Shown here piece by piece: positions 12,215 to 24,155 of a stretch of 55,000 nt of DNA. Both the position numbers and the translations under genes were made by a program. Origin of the DNA: Glandiceps talaboti (taxonomy: Eukaryota > Hemichordata > Enteropneusta > Spengelidae); assembly GCF_964340395.1 (NCBI RefSeq), contig NC_135569.1, positions 9,849,040 through 9,904,039 of the forward strand. The letters run 5' to 3'. The notes beneath the pieces were generated by a model. That model ran no database searches. It saw nothing but the letters and a program-made list of their open reading frames with translations, and was not told where the DNA came from. Numbering within the stretch: position 1 is the stretch's first letter; every line of letters starts with the position of its first letter.

Positions 12215-13576
12215 CGAACGTTTTTTTTTCAAAAGATTTTCCTTGCAGGAGGCATTTTGTAACTGCGTCCAGATGGGCCTGGGAGCTTATGAAATGAGTT
12301 GCGTAAGGGATGCATATGATCCTTGACATTTTCTGAGATTTCCTGTTAACTGCCGTATGATTGATAGTGACAATGTCAATGTAGTTTGACGACAGTCAAT
12401 GATCTTCTCTGCTGTGTTTACAATTCAACAAAATGTACTCCTGTTTAACAGTGAAGTTATCATACAAACTGGTGGTAGAGCATTCCACAAGCGTTGTGAA
12501 TAAATAGTAAACTGTCTAGTCTGTGTGTCTCTTCATGTGCAGGGTAATTAGGATTCAATTCATATTCATCGTTTACAGAAAATACCCATGTTTTCCTCTA
12601 AATGTCAGTGATTGTAACAATGCACTTATCCAATCTTATTTTATTACTCCGGGAACAGGTATTATATCTACGATTTAAACGTTTATGGTATTAAAACATA
12701 ATTCCTTTTCTTTAGGACCATTATTATCTCTTCATGTGTGTTTCAAAATCCCCTGCTGGAGATATTCTAATATGATAGCTACTTAAATCGAAATAATGAA
12801 TAGTCATTTTTCACTGCAAGGCTGAGTATACATAATGGCCATTGCCAGTGGATACTGAAGTTTCTCATGGGAGTCAAATGGGAATTATGATCAGTCAATC
12901 ATGACGTGTAATACGGTGTATAACCAATTGTGGGTATGCAAAACGGTTTATCAAGTCACGTGTGATGTACGAGACTTGTATTGGTTTTAAAAAACGACAT
13001 AACTGTCTGCGTCCGCTTCCAAATCGATAGTATAATTCCTACCGCATCCGGTAACTCAATAATATACTTTGATATGATGATCTGCTGTATAGTTTGTCTG
13101 TCATATAAATGTTTCATTGCTACTGATATTTACCTCAATCGACTCATCTAAGAAATGCCAAACGGATCAGCTCTGTGACTCTCTGCTGCGTTTTCGCATT
13201 ATACAGTTCTGGCCGTGCTGTATACATAGAACCAGGTACGTTCTATTGTAGTTTTCTTATCCAGTAGACGAGTGCATCGAGATATGCCCTTAGTTTATAC
13301 ACTTTACTTAAGGTATTCCTCATTTGCATATTTGTGTCTTCCGAGTAGTTAATACGATATATATGCATGGCGTGCATTTATAAATATTCTTCGCTGTACT
13401 TCTTTACCGTACTTGTAACTCGAGATTTGCCTTGCGCATACTCTCCTTGCATGCATTTTTTCTTTCGATCGTTTCATTCATATTATTCATACAATACAAT
13501 ATTTTGTTTCAAGTAGTAGACCTTTCTTTGCATTGAACTTGGCTTGCATGACATATATTATAATGCATATACATGT
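12215..13576. other. Non-coding, nothing recognised
   Basis: AT-rich sequence without supported genes or repeats. Confidence 0.4.
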
Positions 13577-13737
13577 AATGATGGAAGCGTGAATACCTAA
13601 TCGTCAACTTTTAAAGGGGAACACCACTCCATGAAATTCGACAAAAGCCACCAGCTAACGCCTTCAAAAAGACATATCTGTTCTCCAGAGCATTCTAACT
13701 GTACAGCGCCTCTGAACTCTACATCGTATAAATTCAC

Positions 13738-13840
<103 letters not shown>

Positions 13841-14182
13841 CATAAACTATGGGTTCTGGAGAGCCATTTCATGACGTTACATCTTTACAATTACTTGCGA
13901 TTTCGAAGAAGCATCAAGCTGATCTTGTGCATTTATAGAATATCTTTACAATGAGCTATTGCATCATATGAGTCAACAGAAGTAATATTTTCAAGTTGCA
14001 CACTGAATATTCGTGAGTCCTGAGTGCCTATACCCTACAGTGTAAAACATCTCTCATGAATATTTATTATGCATCTTGAATATATTAATTGTACTGACTC
14101 CCATGATGCAATGTCCCATAGCTAAGATACCGTATAAAGTCACGAGATCAACTTGATAATTTTTTTTCTAAAATTGCAAGTA

Positions 14183-14403
14183 ATAGGGAACTTGCAAACC
14201 CGCCATGTTGAATGTTGCATCATGGGAAATGTGATAATAGATACTAATGAATTGGTATTGTAAACAATACTGAAACATTGTTTGCAACCACGAATGATCA
14301 GTTCGTAGTTACCATGACCATTGCGGAAGGTTTTTTTTTATCGGAAGCACCAGATTAGTTCCTTGCGTCTGAGCATGCTCAGTCTGGATTGTAAGTTCCC
14401 TAT
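14183..14403 (+). repeat. CAATAGGG-family MITE, copy 4 (nested)
   Basis: Runs from ATAGGGAACTTGCAA to TTGTAAGTTCCCTAT with a short internal deletion that removes the AATAACCACAGATAATCC stretch. It sits inside the right arm of the foldback element, whose left arm preserves the uninterrupted site (13891-13900). Confidence 0.85.
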
Positions 14404-14754
14404 TGTAGGTGATGTAAAATCTTGAAATGACTCTCCAGAACCCATAGTTTATGACAGTGACTTCATTTTCTGGAGTGATATTCCCCTTTAAAGTTGACAA
14501 TTCGGTATTTATGCTTCCATCATTACATCCACAATTCATTTCAACATTTGACTGACACTCTGGCTGATCTTAAAACAGTTCCTATCATGTACGTTACCAC
14601 GGTTACAGATGCAGTTTTCGACACATTGTAATTGACATCCTTGAATTCTATGATCGAAAAGCAGTTGAACAAAGCGAAGAACATTATATAACTCAACTGG
14701 CAACTAGCGGTGAAAGATCCTTCAAGTCGGTATGTTTGAGATTTATATATATTT

Positions 14755-16067
14755 TTAGGGTGCCTTCAGTAATTACAAGGTGGAGGACCGGGGGAAATCA
14801 GGCCCAGGCTGTTGGATAAAATGTGACTCTCTCCCAATCCCGTCATGCTAAAAAGTGTGACCCTCCTCCAATTTCCTTTCTCTAAAATATGACCCTCCTC
14901 TTTTTTCAAAAACATCGCTTAAATGCTGTCAGACATGGAACAGGACACTTATCCCTGAATCGATGGTTTAAAGGAATTAATCCCACCGCTGCCACCACGT
15001 TGAAGTTTTAAAGGTACATGTATTGGTTATTTCCCCAAACTACTACCACCATAGTATATATGTGTGAAGGCATTGCATTAATCATTAGCTGTGTTTGGAT
15101 CTCATTGCCTGAGTTGCAGGCCAGAACGTTAACTCCAAAAACACTAGATGGGTACACTCCCAACATTGTCAGGACTGCGGTCAACATTACCCCTATTACC
15201 CCTCATACCTTACCCAACTGTTCCCGTTTTACTCCTGTGAGATCCACTTCTCTCCTCACAACTGACAATTAATTCACTATATGCAATATGGTTGTCAGCA
15301 GCGACTTGATGTTATGGTTTGATATTATGATGCCTAACCCTAACCCTCAGCCATAATTTAAGCTAGCCAAAATTGGGCTGTACATTACCATGGTTACGAG
15401 GATACTATAATAAAAGTGAAATATATCTTGAGCACCTCATAGCCATAGCTAATGACAACGCAACGTACAGTGTCCACAATCAAATACTGTTATTTGTTTG
15501 ATGGGCTATATTGTATAGAGTTTGCATATAATGTACAGTGTGAGCTTAGAGCCATAATTTTAGGCAATTTGGACTCTTTATTACCATGGTAACAAGGATG
15601 CTATAATAAAAGTGAAACATGTTTTGAGCACATCGTATCCATAGCTATTGACAATGCAAAGAACAACATTATGTCAAAAGTTAAAATAATACCAATTTTC
15701 GAGTCACCAAGTGTGCACCTACTGGAAATATTCCATTGAGTTTACATACAGTGTATGCATAGAACCAAACTGTAAGGCAAACTTGGGCTGTTCAATACCA
15801 TGGTTACAAGATAAGGCTAAACATAAGACCCATTCAAGGGAACACAGTGCCCGATGGATCCTTATATTGCAGCAGTGGGAAGTATAAATGGTGGCAGCGA
15901 TGGGATGACAAAATCACAAAATAATGCTTAAGTTAGACAATACAGTTAGTCAAAGTAAAATGTCACCCTCCCCCAATACCATTTTCTAAACTATGGCCCA
16001 CCCCCGAGATCCGATTTGTAAAAAGTGACTCACAATTTCCCTCTTGTAATTACTGAAGGCGCCCTAA
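14755..16067. mobile_element. 1.3-kb non-autonomous DNA transposon with 25-bp TIRs
   Basis: The left end TTAGGGTGCCTTCAGTAATT (14755-) and right end AATTACTGAAGGCGCCCTAA (to 16067) are inverted with one mismatch over 25 bp. Sub-terminal CCCTCCCCCAAT-like tracts occur on both sides. The interior has three tandem sub-repeats of about 205 bp marked by TACCATGGTTAC or TACCATGGTAAC near 15387, 15592 and 15797. A short frame at 15018-15272 resembles nothing. A TA target duplication is possible (TA adjoins GGG at both ends). No transposase is seen. Confidence 0.7.
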
Positions 16068-16539
16068 GATCTCAAGGTTGCCTTCTGTCGACTCCGGATT
16101 TGTCATTTCGCGTTTCTCCTTGAAGCCAAGTATTATATCTTGAAAGGATATCGACTGACAAAGGTCTAACATTTGCATATTAAGTAAAATTGTCAATGCC
16201 CACAGCGACAATCGGACAACTAAAATCAAGATAATAAGGTTGCAAACATGCCTTCCTTCCTTCATTTCTAATATCATATTATATATCAGGAGATTGTATT
16301 TGTCACTTCCAACTACAAACCAATTAATTCACAATGGTTTTTCTAATAAATATTATATGTGCACGACAAAACCTCTGATTAAACATTAATAATGTGTTCC
16401 TTTATTTAAGCTCCAAATAGTGTAATAAAAGTGGACAGTCTGAATGAAGCTCAACTCGATACATAAAATTCAATTAAATAGCGTAAATATCCAAAAAGAT
16501 GTAATAATAATCAATAATCAAATAATAATATTTATTTAT
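16068..16539. other. Non-coding, nothing recognised
   Basis: AT-rich sequence, rising to TTTA repeats at 16533-16552 that belong to the tail of the next element. Confidence 0.35.
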
Positions 16540-16830
16540 TTATTTATTTAATAATAATCTTTATTTATACTGGATAGTTCTTTAAGCATATAAACATTGT
16601 CTCCTCCCAAGAAGTCCATTGAGGGCCATCCCTCATGGGTTCAGCGTTAATACAGGAGGAAACTGAAGTAGCCGGGGAAAACCTTTGTGTTGATCGGTAG
16701 AGTCAAAGTGAACACCATTCTTCTTACTTACTTAAAGCGTGGTAAAATTTAATCAAACCCTGAATGGGTGATTCGAACCCCGACCGCAGTGGTAAAAGGC
16801 AGGTGGTAAAAGATCAAAGACTCAGTGTCT
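16540..16830 (-). mobile_element. Probable tRNA-derived SINE
   Basis: Read on the minus strand, the element starts with a tRNA-like head: CACTGAGTC, TTTTACCACCTGCC, CCACTGCGGTC and then a clear B box, GGGGTTCGAATCACC (complement of 16768-16782). A conserved-looking body follows with GGTTTTCCCCGGC and CTCCTGTATTAACG, and it ends in a TAAA/ATT-rich tail at 16530-16560. The A box is weak. Head, body and A-rich tail suit a tRNA-derived SINE; a LINE-derived tail cannot be excluded. Confidence 0.5.
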
Positions 16831-16970
16831 TAAATGGTCAAATTGCAAGTGTGAAACTGAAAAACTGAAAGATAATATACATATATACATATATGGTCGT
16901 CTGATGATGATCGCAACAAGCGTGTAACTCTGAGTAACGATTCATTACATCCTAATTCTTTTGAAATAAG

Positions 16971-16973
<3 letters not shown>

Positions 16974-17026
<53 letters not shown>
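16974..17026. repeat. (CA)n microsatellite
   Basis: About 26 uninterrupted CA units, followed by AT-rich ATATAC words to 17100. Confidence 0.95.
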
Positions 17027-17027
<1 letters not shown>

Positions 17028-17304
17028 TATATACACATACTATTATATATATAATACCAAATATATATGTATATATACAATACCAAATACCTAAATACAG
17101 ATGAAACTCTTCCAAATAATGTATAAATTGAATTAAATCAAATTGAGGAAAGAAAATTATATATATAACAATTATACACTTAATCCAAGGGATTATGAGG
17201 TGCTAAACCAATCATCTGATGGCTTAAACAGTTTGTCAAGGACTGTTTTCTCGTATAATGTTGGCAGGCAAATTGCGTAACAAGATGGTCAGAGTAATCT
17301 ACTT

Positions 17305-17307
<3 letters not shown>

Positions 17308-17399
<92 letters not shown>
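17308..17399. repeat. (AT)n microsatellite
   Basis: About 45 uninterrupted AT units. Confidence 0.95.
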
Positions 17400-17402
<3 letters not shown>

Positions 17403-18556
17403 ACATATAGCTTAATGAATTATACCGTTTGCAAGTAATATTACCAGAGTCAGTTTAAACCGATGTCAACGTATCACTGTTTAAATGTCGGGTTCTACGT
17501 GGTCAAACCACTCAAAGGAGCACAGATGTGAAAAATCAAGACAGTAAGACGAAATGCAGATATTTGTTCTCGGAAATAATTGATAATAAAGCAACATGTT
17601 ATATTGATTTATAGATTTGTTATACCTCTAGTCAGTTATTTGTACGTAACATTGGAACTAGACATATGCATCGAATTAATAATGAACTACGTACAGTACT
17701 TGAGAACATCGGATGTGCAGAAGAGGAATACAGCTGGAATTGTAATTGCGGTCATTTGAATGAGCAGACATGTTTGGTTTGCTAAGCAACCGAAAGACAT
17801 GAAATAATCTTACATAGATAAGTAATATTTTCTAATTAGCTTAGGTAATACGTCACAACGGCTATGAGCTAGTCATTTAGATATTGTTCTCACTGGTAAT
17901 GGTTGCCAAAGTATGTACGAAAAGTGTCCTAGGTGTGCCTAATTGATATGCTTTGCAGCCTTTGGGTGACAACCCACACTAGTTTTTACATTGGTGATAG
18001 AGAAGCCACAACATAACTAAGTCTGAAATGTGGTCAAATAAATGTGAGAAATCTTTTCTTCAAATGTGTCATGTATTCAGACATCTGTATTGCTTCCCAG
18101 TATAGAGTATACCCTGAGGTGTATGACTGTATGAAGATTATGGATTCGTAGATTGTAATATAGTCTTGCTAAAGTCTCTGGCCTTTTTCGTTCTTTATAT
18201 TTGAAGAAAATTAACATACATGTAGGTGGGATCTTTTGTGTGAAATAGTGACCCGTGTGAGTGATTTCAAATTGTCGGGTAGGACTAGAGTGTGAAAGAT
18301 ATATAAAAAGTTGATGACGTTTTTACTTTACACAATTTAAAATGAACAACAAATCCAAAATTGTGAGAAAAAGATACCCAAGGGACTGGTGCTGTTCTAC
18401 TTGTAATGCAGAAATGAAGGAGATACCTGACATGTATCTCGAGTTGAACTGGGTATTACCGAATGTTTTCGCAAGATTTGTGACTTAATTAAATTAAATG
18501 TGTATCAGATTTATTTGAGAGTCATTTTATTTTGATTTTACCTTTCCATGGTCAGT
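17400..18556. other. Non-coding, nothing recognised
   Basis: No protein-like frame, RNA gene or repeat recognised in this AT-rich segment. Confidence 0.4.
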
Positions 18557-18942
18557 AATGCCTATAAAAGTAATTGTTTGGTTCCGGTTACCCGACCCCA
18601 CCTAGTTTTTCACTGTCGACCCTAAAAGAAATTTCGCATTCGAGAAAAAAAAAATAAAATCGTGAAGTCTGGCAAGAAATAATGGATGCGAAAACTGACA
18701 TCAACTTAAAAAGACAATATAAAACTGTTCTCCCAATCTGTAATGGCTGTACATCTGATGAGAACAAACCAATAACACAGAGACCATATGGAAAACAACG
18801 GAAAACATAACCACCTGAACTAGATACGCAGTCATATGAAAAAAATCTATAAAAAATGTTTTTAAAATCTTCCTACCCCACGGGCTACCTATTCTAAAAT
18901 TGAGCGTAATCGGAACCACACAATATTTTCTGTTAGGCCTAA
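18557..18942 (+). repeat. TAGGCCTAA/GGTTCCG repeat family, copy 1
   Basis: Starts ATGCCTATAAAAG and GGTTCCGGTTACCCGACC, and ends AATCGGAACCAC followed by TTAGGCCTAA. The ends are imperfect inverted repeats (GGTTCCGGTTAC against GTAATCGGAACC). The internal marker CAATATAAAACTGTTCT is shared with the other copies. No coding capacity. Confidence 0.8.
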
Positions 18943-19844
18943 GTAAAGTCATGTATCTAATTGACTACCGCTTTCTACATTCATTGTTGTGAGTAAAACC
19001 TCGTCCTATCCATTACATTGGCAATCTAGCTTTTGGCTTACTAAGGAGGTAAGGTATACTAGTCTTCTTTGTGGTAGATTGCTTTAGAGGGATATATAGC
19101 CGCTTCCTTTCCGAAAATTGTACTAAATCATAGCCCACTTGATTTTAGTGTACCGATTCTTTCTTGATATAATCGCTCAGAAACCAATAAGAAACTTTGT
19201 ATGCTACACTTTGAGATGGCACTAGAGTGAAGGGATATATTTTCTTGTGACATTTTGTCTGGGTGTAAATGAACTGACCATGCGCAGACATCAAATGCAG
19301 ACCTCAAAACAATAACACACGTGTGTCTGCGTTTAACCAACAAGGAATTGCTATCTTTAAAGAGTAGAATTTGTATGATTTTTTAAAAATTAGTTTCTGT
19401 TTTGTATTAAACCATGAGATCTTTGATCAATTCAAACAGAACTAGTGAATACCAACAGGAAATTGGTTGTGATATTCAATACCATTTTGTAGAGGAGAAT
19501 TACGTCATACGAAAAACAGCACTGTTATATAGTAACAATTTGCAACTGGGGTCCAGACGATCACCATGGAAACATGTACGTATGAGTTACCAAGGTGAGG
19601 CTTAACCTTGCAACGGATTAATAGACAACTACTACTAGGGTTTCATCCACTGTTTATACGTCCGAGTGGATATTGAACGTTCACTTTCTGTCGCATTTAG
19701 TCGCATTGTGTTCTGATTGACACGTGCAGTGATTTTCGAAAGCAATCCCATTAGAGCCTCAATTGACAAAACATTCAGTAGTGACTGAGTACGGTGGGCC
19801 ATTGTGATACGAAATAAAAATCCTTTCGTAGCCACACACAATAC
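18943..19844. other. Non-coding, nothing recognised
   Basis: Short chance frames only (for example minus 19128-19343 and plus 19414-19605), with no domain patterns. Confidence 0.4.
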
Positions 19845-20089
<245 letters not shown>

Positions 20090-20472
20090 ATGTTTGTATT
20101 AACTTGATGGCATTTCATTTTCCAACTAAACTATGGTCAGTATCTAAAATAAATCTGATTAGTAGTAAACTGTTACAATATTTTATGAGCTGTACACATG
20201 GAAAACAGACTGTTGCCTTTAACATATTGCATCATCAGACATTTTAGTCACTGTAATAGCATATTTCAAAAAGTGGCATTATGACAAAATGAAAAAGAAA
20301 ATATATGGCTCCTTCCTTGAGGACGTTTTCTTTCCGGTTGTCTAATATTCTAGCGAGCAGTGCCGTTGTTAAGGTTCTAATGTCGATGTAATTAATGATG
20401 TCCGTTGGCCCCGTGTATGTACAACTCAGTCCTGTATCTGTTTCAACATTTCTGTTGACTCGGTAATACTAA
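20090..20472. other. Non-coding, nothing recognised
   Basis: No feature recognised. Confidence 0.35.
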
Positions 20473-20841
20473 TAAGGCGTAAAAAAAATTACGTGGTTCC
20501 GATTACATTCAATTTTAAAATAGGTGGAGTAGTAGATTTTTTTTTAATTTATTTTTTTCATGTGTGAATGTCTGGTTCAGTTTTTCCACTGTTTTCCAAA
20601 TAGTCTTTTTTTCTTCCTATCAGATGTACAGCCATTACAGATTGGAAGAATGGTTTTATATTGTCTTTTTAAGTTGATGTTTCCTCACCCACTGTTTCTT
20701 GCGAGACTTCCCGATTTTCGCGATTTTATTATCATTTTTCTCGAATACGTAAAAAAAAGGGGGGTTAGGGTCGGCGTGAAAAACTAGGTGGGGTCGAGTA
20801 ACCGGAACCATGTACCAAACAACTTTTTTTATTTGGCCTAA
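20473..20841 (-). repeat. TAGGCCTAA/GGTTCCG repeat family, copy 2 (inverted)
   Basis: Same element as at 18557 in opposite orientation: ACGTGGTTCCGATTAC at the left and GTAACCGGAACCATG at the right, outer words TAAGGCGTAA and TTTGGCCTAA. The overlapping 70-75 codon frames are not genes. Confidence 0.8.
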
Positions 20842-20884
20842 GTATCGCACCAAGTTGTGTTTGCGCATGCGTATGTTGGCAGTA

Positions 20885-21416
20885 CTAGTAAGGGTGAAGA
20901 TAGTCGGCTAGCCCTCGGATGTTCTTCCGATAAAATACGACACACAGCCGAACAACGCTATCGAGGATGGAACATCCGAGGTCTAGCGAATGTCATCAGG
21001 ATATAAATAACTGCCAATCAGAGAACCGTATTAGCGACAAGCACAAACAGAGGACAATAGCTAAATTTTCATGCATATTCATCTTAAGGAGGGGCTTGTA
21101 AAAATAACCACCAATGCGTTAACTAAAATGTGTGAATGACAACGTCTACACACTCATCAAACACAATTACCATAAACTGATAAGACATAGTAAGACATAA
21201 ATGTGTTTGTCAACACCTGCATGCAGAGATTGAATATATTAAAGTATATATATGCATATATGGCCCAACCCACCGCTTATCGTAATCTCAATGGAATGTC
21301 CGGTCTGAAAATGACATTCGCTAGACTGTTCGGGCAGCTGCAGGCCCTCACATGCGAACTTCGTTCGCTTATAGTTATAGCATCGAAAGAAAGCCCGAAC
21401 GTCTAGCAGCAAGACT
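20885..21416. repeat. Element with nested inverted repeats
   Basis: There are three stem pairs: CCTCGGATGTTC at 20913-20924 with its complement at 20970-20981; GTCTAGCGAATGTCAT at 20981-20996 with its perfect complement at 21311-21326; and GTTCGGGC at 21328-21335 with its complement at 21393-21400. AGGGTGAAGA occurs near both edges (20891, 21417). This looks like a structured MITE-like repeat; no coding frame. Confidence 0.5.
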
Positions 21417-22612
21417 AGGGTGAAGACTGTTCGTTTGTTTTGACATTTCTTTTAATATTCCAATAGATGGAGTGCATACATTGTTATTGGTGAAACATTT
21501 TCAGTCATTTAAGGTGCATGGATAAAATGGGTACTTGAATGTTTTTGTTTTGACTGGACTGGTACAGTGTGAATGAGAACGTCTGGTTGATCTAATTCTA
21601 TGTTTGTTGGGAGGTCAATTTGTCCACCCAGTGCTTTATGTGCAATACAGTTAGTCTAGAAAAAAATTCACCTGTTTTCTAAGGGTTCCCAGTGTAGCTC
21701 CCTTTACATTGTGGGCACATTGACTGTTTTACAGTAGCGTTGCAGATCAAAGCTATCAGCTCATCTCAGCTGAACAATTCCGATGTCGAATTTATTTGTA
21801 GCTTCTAGCTGACTATATGAGAGACACATACAACAACCGTATTCGAATCATTCAACAATTTTAAAAGCAGTTTGAAAACTTACCTTACGTTTTATAACTA
21901 GTCATTTGACATATTTTATCCTTTTTTTCCTAGTATGTTTCTAATATTGGGACATTTTTAACACTTTTAACATTTTTTTTCAAATAGTGTATTGTTGTTG
22001 TCTTTATGATTGTTTTTGTTTTTCAAATCAGTTGTAGAGCGCATTGTATGTAATGTGAATTTATAAGAATTAAGATAATGATTATTACGAATATAGTGCG
22101 GACCATAGATGTCTATGGGCGGACCAATGTAAAGTAAGACTTCATTTTAATGTCTTTAGGAGCTGGTATGAATACGTACAAACCCTTGAGAGTTTTATTA
22201 GCTCTTAATTTTACAGATTCAATGTAACCAATCATTTGTCTGACCGGTTATTATTTAATGATATGGTTATACAGTTGTTTACATTAACGGCCGAGGCTGC
22301 CGTTATTAAAGGGACACGAGCTGAATTTTTTTTCCTATTTCGGTACTCTTAATAGACTACTGACTGAAGCGTACTTAACCATCGCTACTGAACTCAAACC
22401 TGGGGTTAAGATAAATGACCCGAAGACGTAACTTCCCTAATATGCAACGAACAGTTCTAACAACTTCATAGGACACTTAAGTTTGTTATGTATTAGAAGA
22501 TATGCATCGATACTAACTTTATACTAGAAATAGTTGAATTGAAACTTAGTTGGATCCACTTAATAAGCAATACATTGTGCACGCATAGTAGCCAACAGTC
22601 CATCACCTGACC
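21417..22612. other. Upstream region of the GPCR; nothing firmly recognised
   Basis: Mostly AT-rich. The segment 22340-22450 (ACTGAAGC, TACTGAACTCAAA, GACGTAACTT) has a diverged relative at 34215-34320, and TAACGGCCGAGGCTGCCGTTA at 22284-22304 is an inverted repeat. A 5' exon of the GPCR could lie here but I cannot identify one. Confidence 0.35.
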
Positions 22613-23878
22613 ATGGTGTCATGTAAGATTTTGCCGCCTAAAAAATGTTCATTTTTTTGTTTGCTTGCAGAAAACATGCTCGCCCTAGCTATCTTGTATG
22701 TAGCGGTGTGCTTTAGTGGAATTCCTGGGAACTTACTTGTTTTGGCTGTTTATACAAAAAAACGACGTCGACGGACATCGCACATGTTCATAATAGGTTT
22801 GGCACTCATCGACTTTTTCGTATGTCTGGTGATCATGCCCTATGGAATATTTGCTGAGTTGTATCCAGAAATCCTTGTTCAAGCACTTTGTAAATTGTTT
22901 TCCTGGCTATGGCATGGTAGTGTTGCTGGTTCAATGATTATCACAGTAGCTATTGCCGTTGATAGATATATTTCGGTATGCAAACCACACTTTCTCATGA
23001 ATCCCACATACGCTCGCTTGATCGTTCTGTCTGCGATCGCGGTATCTTTGATATTTTGTATTCCGGCAATCTTCTTTTTTGGAGTTATTAACACGAAGAC
23101 CGATTTATATGACGACACACAAAATGCCACGTTAACCATTGTAACTGCCGAATGTACAGCCGTGGATGTAAAAAGATACGCTTCTTTTCATATCTTTTCA
23201 AACATTACGTCCGTATGCTTACTTATATTGAGTGTCATTCTATATATAAGTGTTTATATAACCCTTCGTAAACGTTCACAAGCTCGGAAAATCAATGGAA
23301 TTGGGGTTCTGCACTCGGAAAGTGGCCAAAGGGGACGTCTGGCAAGTGTAAATCTAGCGGAAAATGTAAGGCGAGTAAGGAAAACTGCTTGGCCTAAAAC
23401 TGAACCCAATATCGAAATCGTTGCAACAACAGTGACTACACAAAGTCAACTACGATGTAACAATGAGGATATTATTGAAAACCTAGACAATATTCAACCT
23501 TCAACTTCAACTTCAAGTCCGAGACAACCAGGGCTGATAACCAATGAGTTGATTACAACGTGTAATGAACAAAATACAACACAGTCTAGTATCCCAAAGA
23601 AACGTAACTTCTTACAGGAAGCTGGAAATAAAACTGCTAAAATGTTACTTTTAGTCACGATTACATACATAGTTACATGGATACCGTATTGGATATTTGT
23701 ATTCATACCTTTAGAGTTCTGGCAAACTGTCACTCCATGGGTTAAGGAGTTCTGTATGTTTTGGAAATATTTCTACGTCATAAATAACGCTATCAATCCC
23801 ATCATTTACAGTTTTGTTAACAGACAATTTCGTCAAGATTCATTTGTTTTCTTTCATCAACTGTGTCAAAGGAATTAG
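22613..23878 (+). CDS. Class A (rhodopsin-like) G-protein-coupled receptor, orphan
   Basis: Seven-helix plasma-membrane receptor that would couple an extracellular ligand to G proteins. Visible class A landmarks, numbered from the ATG at 22613: GN in helix 1 (N40), LALID in helix 2 (D67), helix 3 cysteine C93 paired with C181 of extracellular loop 2, DRY at 117-119, TWIP at 355-358 in helix 6 and NPIIY at 395-399 in helix 7. Intracellular loop 3 is long, about residues 220-340, with basic and Ser/Thr-rich parts. The usual helix 4 tryptophan is not evident. The cytoplasmic tail is short (about 20 residues). A strong acceptor (TTTGTTTGCTTGCAG, ending 22670) lies inside the frame just before AAAACATGCTC, so the true N-terminus may come from an upstream exon or start at the ATG at 22676. 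The ligand cannot be named; aminergic and peptide-type subfamilies are both possible. Confidence 0.88.
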   Translation: MVSCKILPPKKCSFFCLLAENMLALAILYVAVCFSGIPGNLLVLAVYTKKRRRRTSHMFIIGLALIDFFVCLVIMPYGIFAELYPEILVQALCKLFSWLWHGSVAGSMIITVAIAVDRYISVCKPHFLMNPTYARLIVLSAIAVSLIFCIPAIFFFGVINTKTDLYDDTQNATLTIVTAECTAVDVKRYASFHIFSNITSVCLLILSVILYISVYITLRKRSQARKINGIGVLHSESGQRGRLASVNLAENVRRVRKTAWPKTEPNIEIVATTVTTQSQLRCNNEDIIENLDNIQPSTSTSSPRQPGLITNELITTCNEQNTTQSSIPKKRNFLQEAGNKTAKMLLLVTITYIVTWIPYWIFVFIPLEFWQTVTPWVKEFCMFWKYFYVINNAINPIIYSFVNRQFRQDSFVFFHQLCQRN

Positions 23879-23987
23879 CGAAACAAGAGTCATTTGATTT
23901 CTCGATAAATTTCATATATGATATTATAACAACAGTTTGTTTAATTCAACGACACATTCTGGCCAGACAATATTCGTAATTATAACA

Positions 23988-24155
23988 CGTTCTCGTACCA
24001 CAACCAATGGTTCTTATTAATTACTTACGAGTAATGGCTTTGTCAAACTATCCGTTTGCTGGCTCACCGCTACGTGGTTTGACAAAACCCGTCAACCTGA
24101 ACAGGCGAAACATTACTCATAAGTAATAAGAACGCTTGGTCGTGATATACGAACG
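23988..24155. repeat. Foldback element downstream of the GPCR, 168 bp
   Basis: The left arm from 23988 (CGTTCTCGTACCACAACCAA...) and right arm ending 24155 are imperfect inverted repeats over about 48 bp (GTTCTTATTA with its complement, GAGTAATG/CATTACTC). An inner pair GCTTTGTCAAAC/GTTTGACAAAAC continues the stem. Probable small MITE. Confidence 0.65.

Noticed and set aside
15332-15350. Telomere-like CCTAACCCTAACCCT
   Set aside because: Only about two and a half units, inside a transposon; not evidence of a telomere or chromosome end.
22622-22670. 49-bp intron in the GPCR N-terminus
   Set aside because: Donor GTAAGA and the acceptor exist, but the join T plus AA makes a stop codon.
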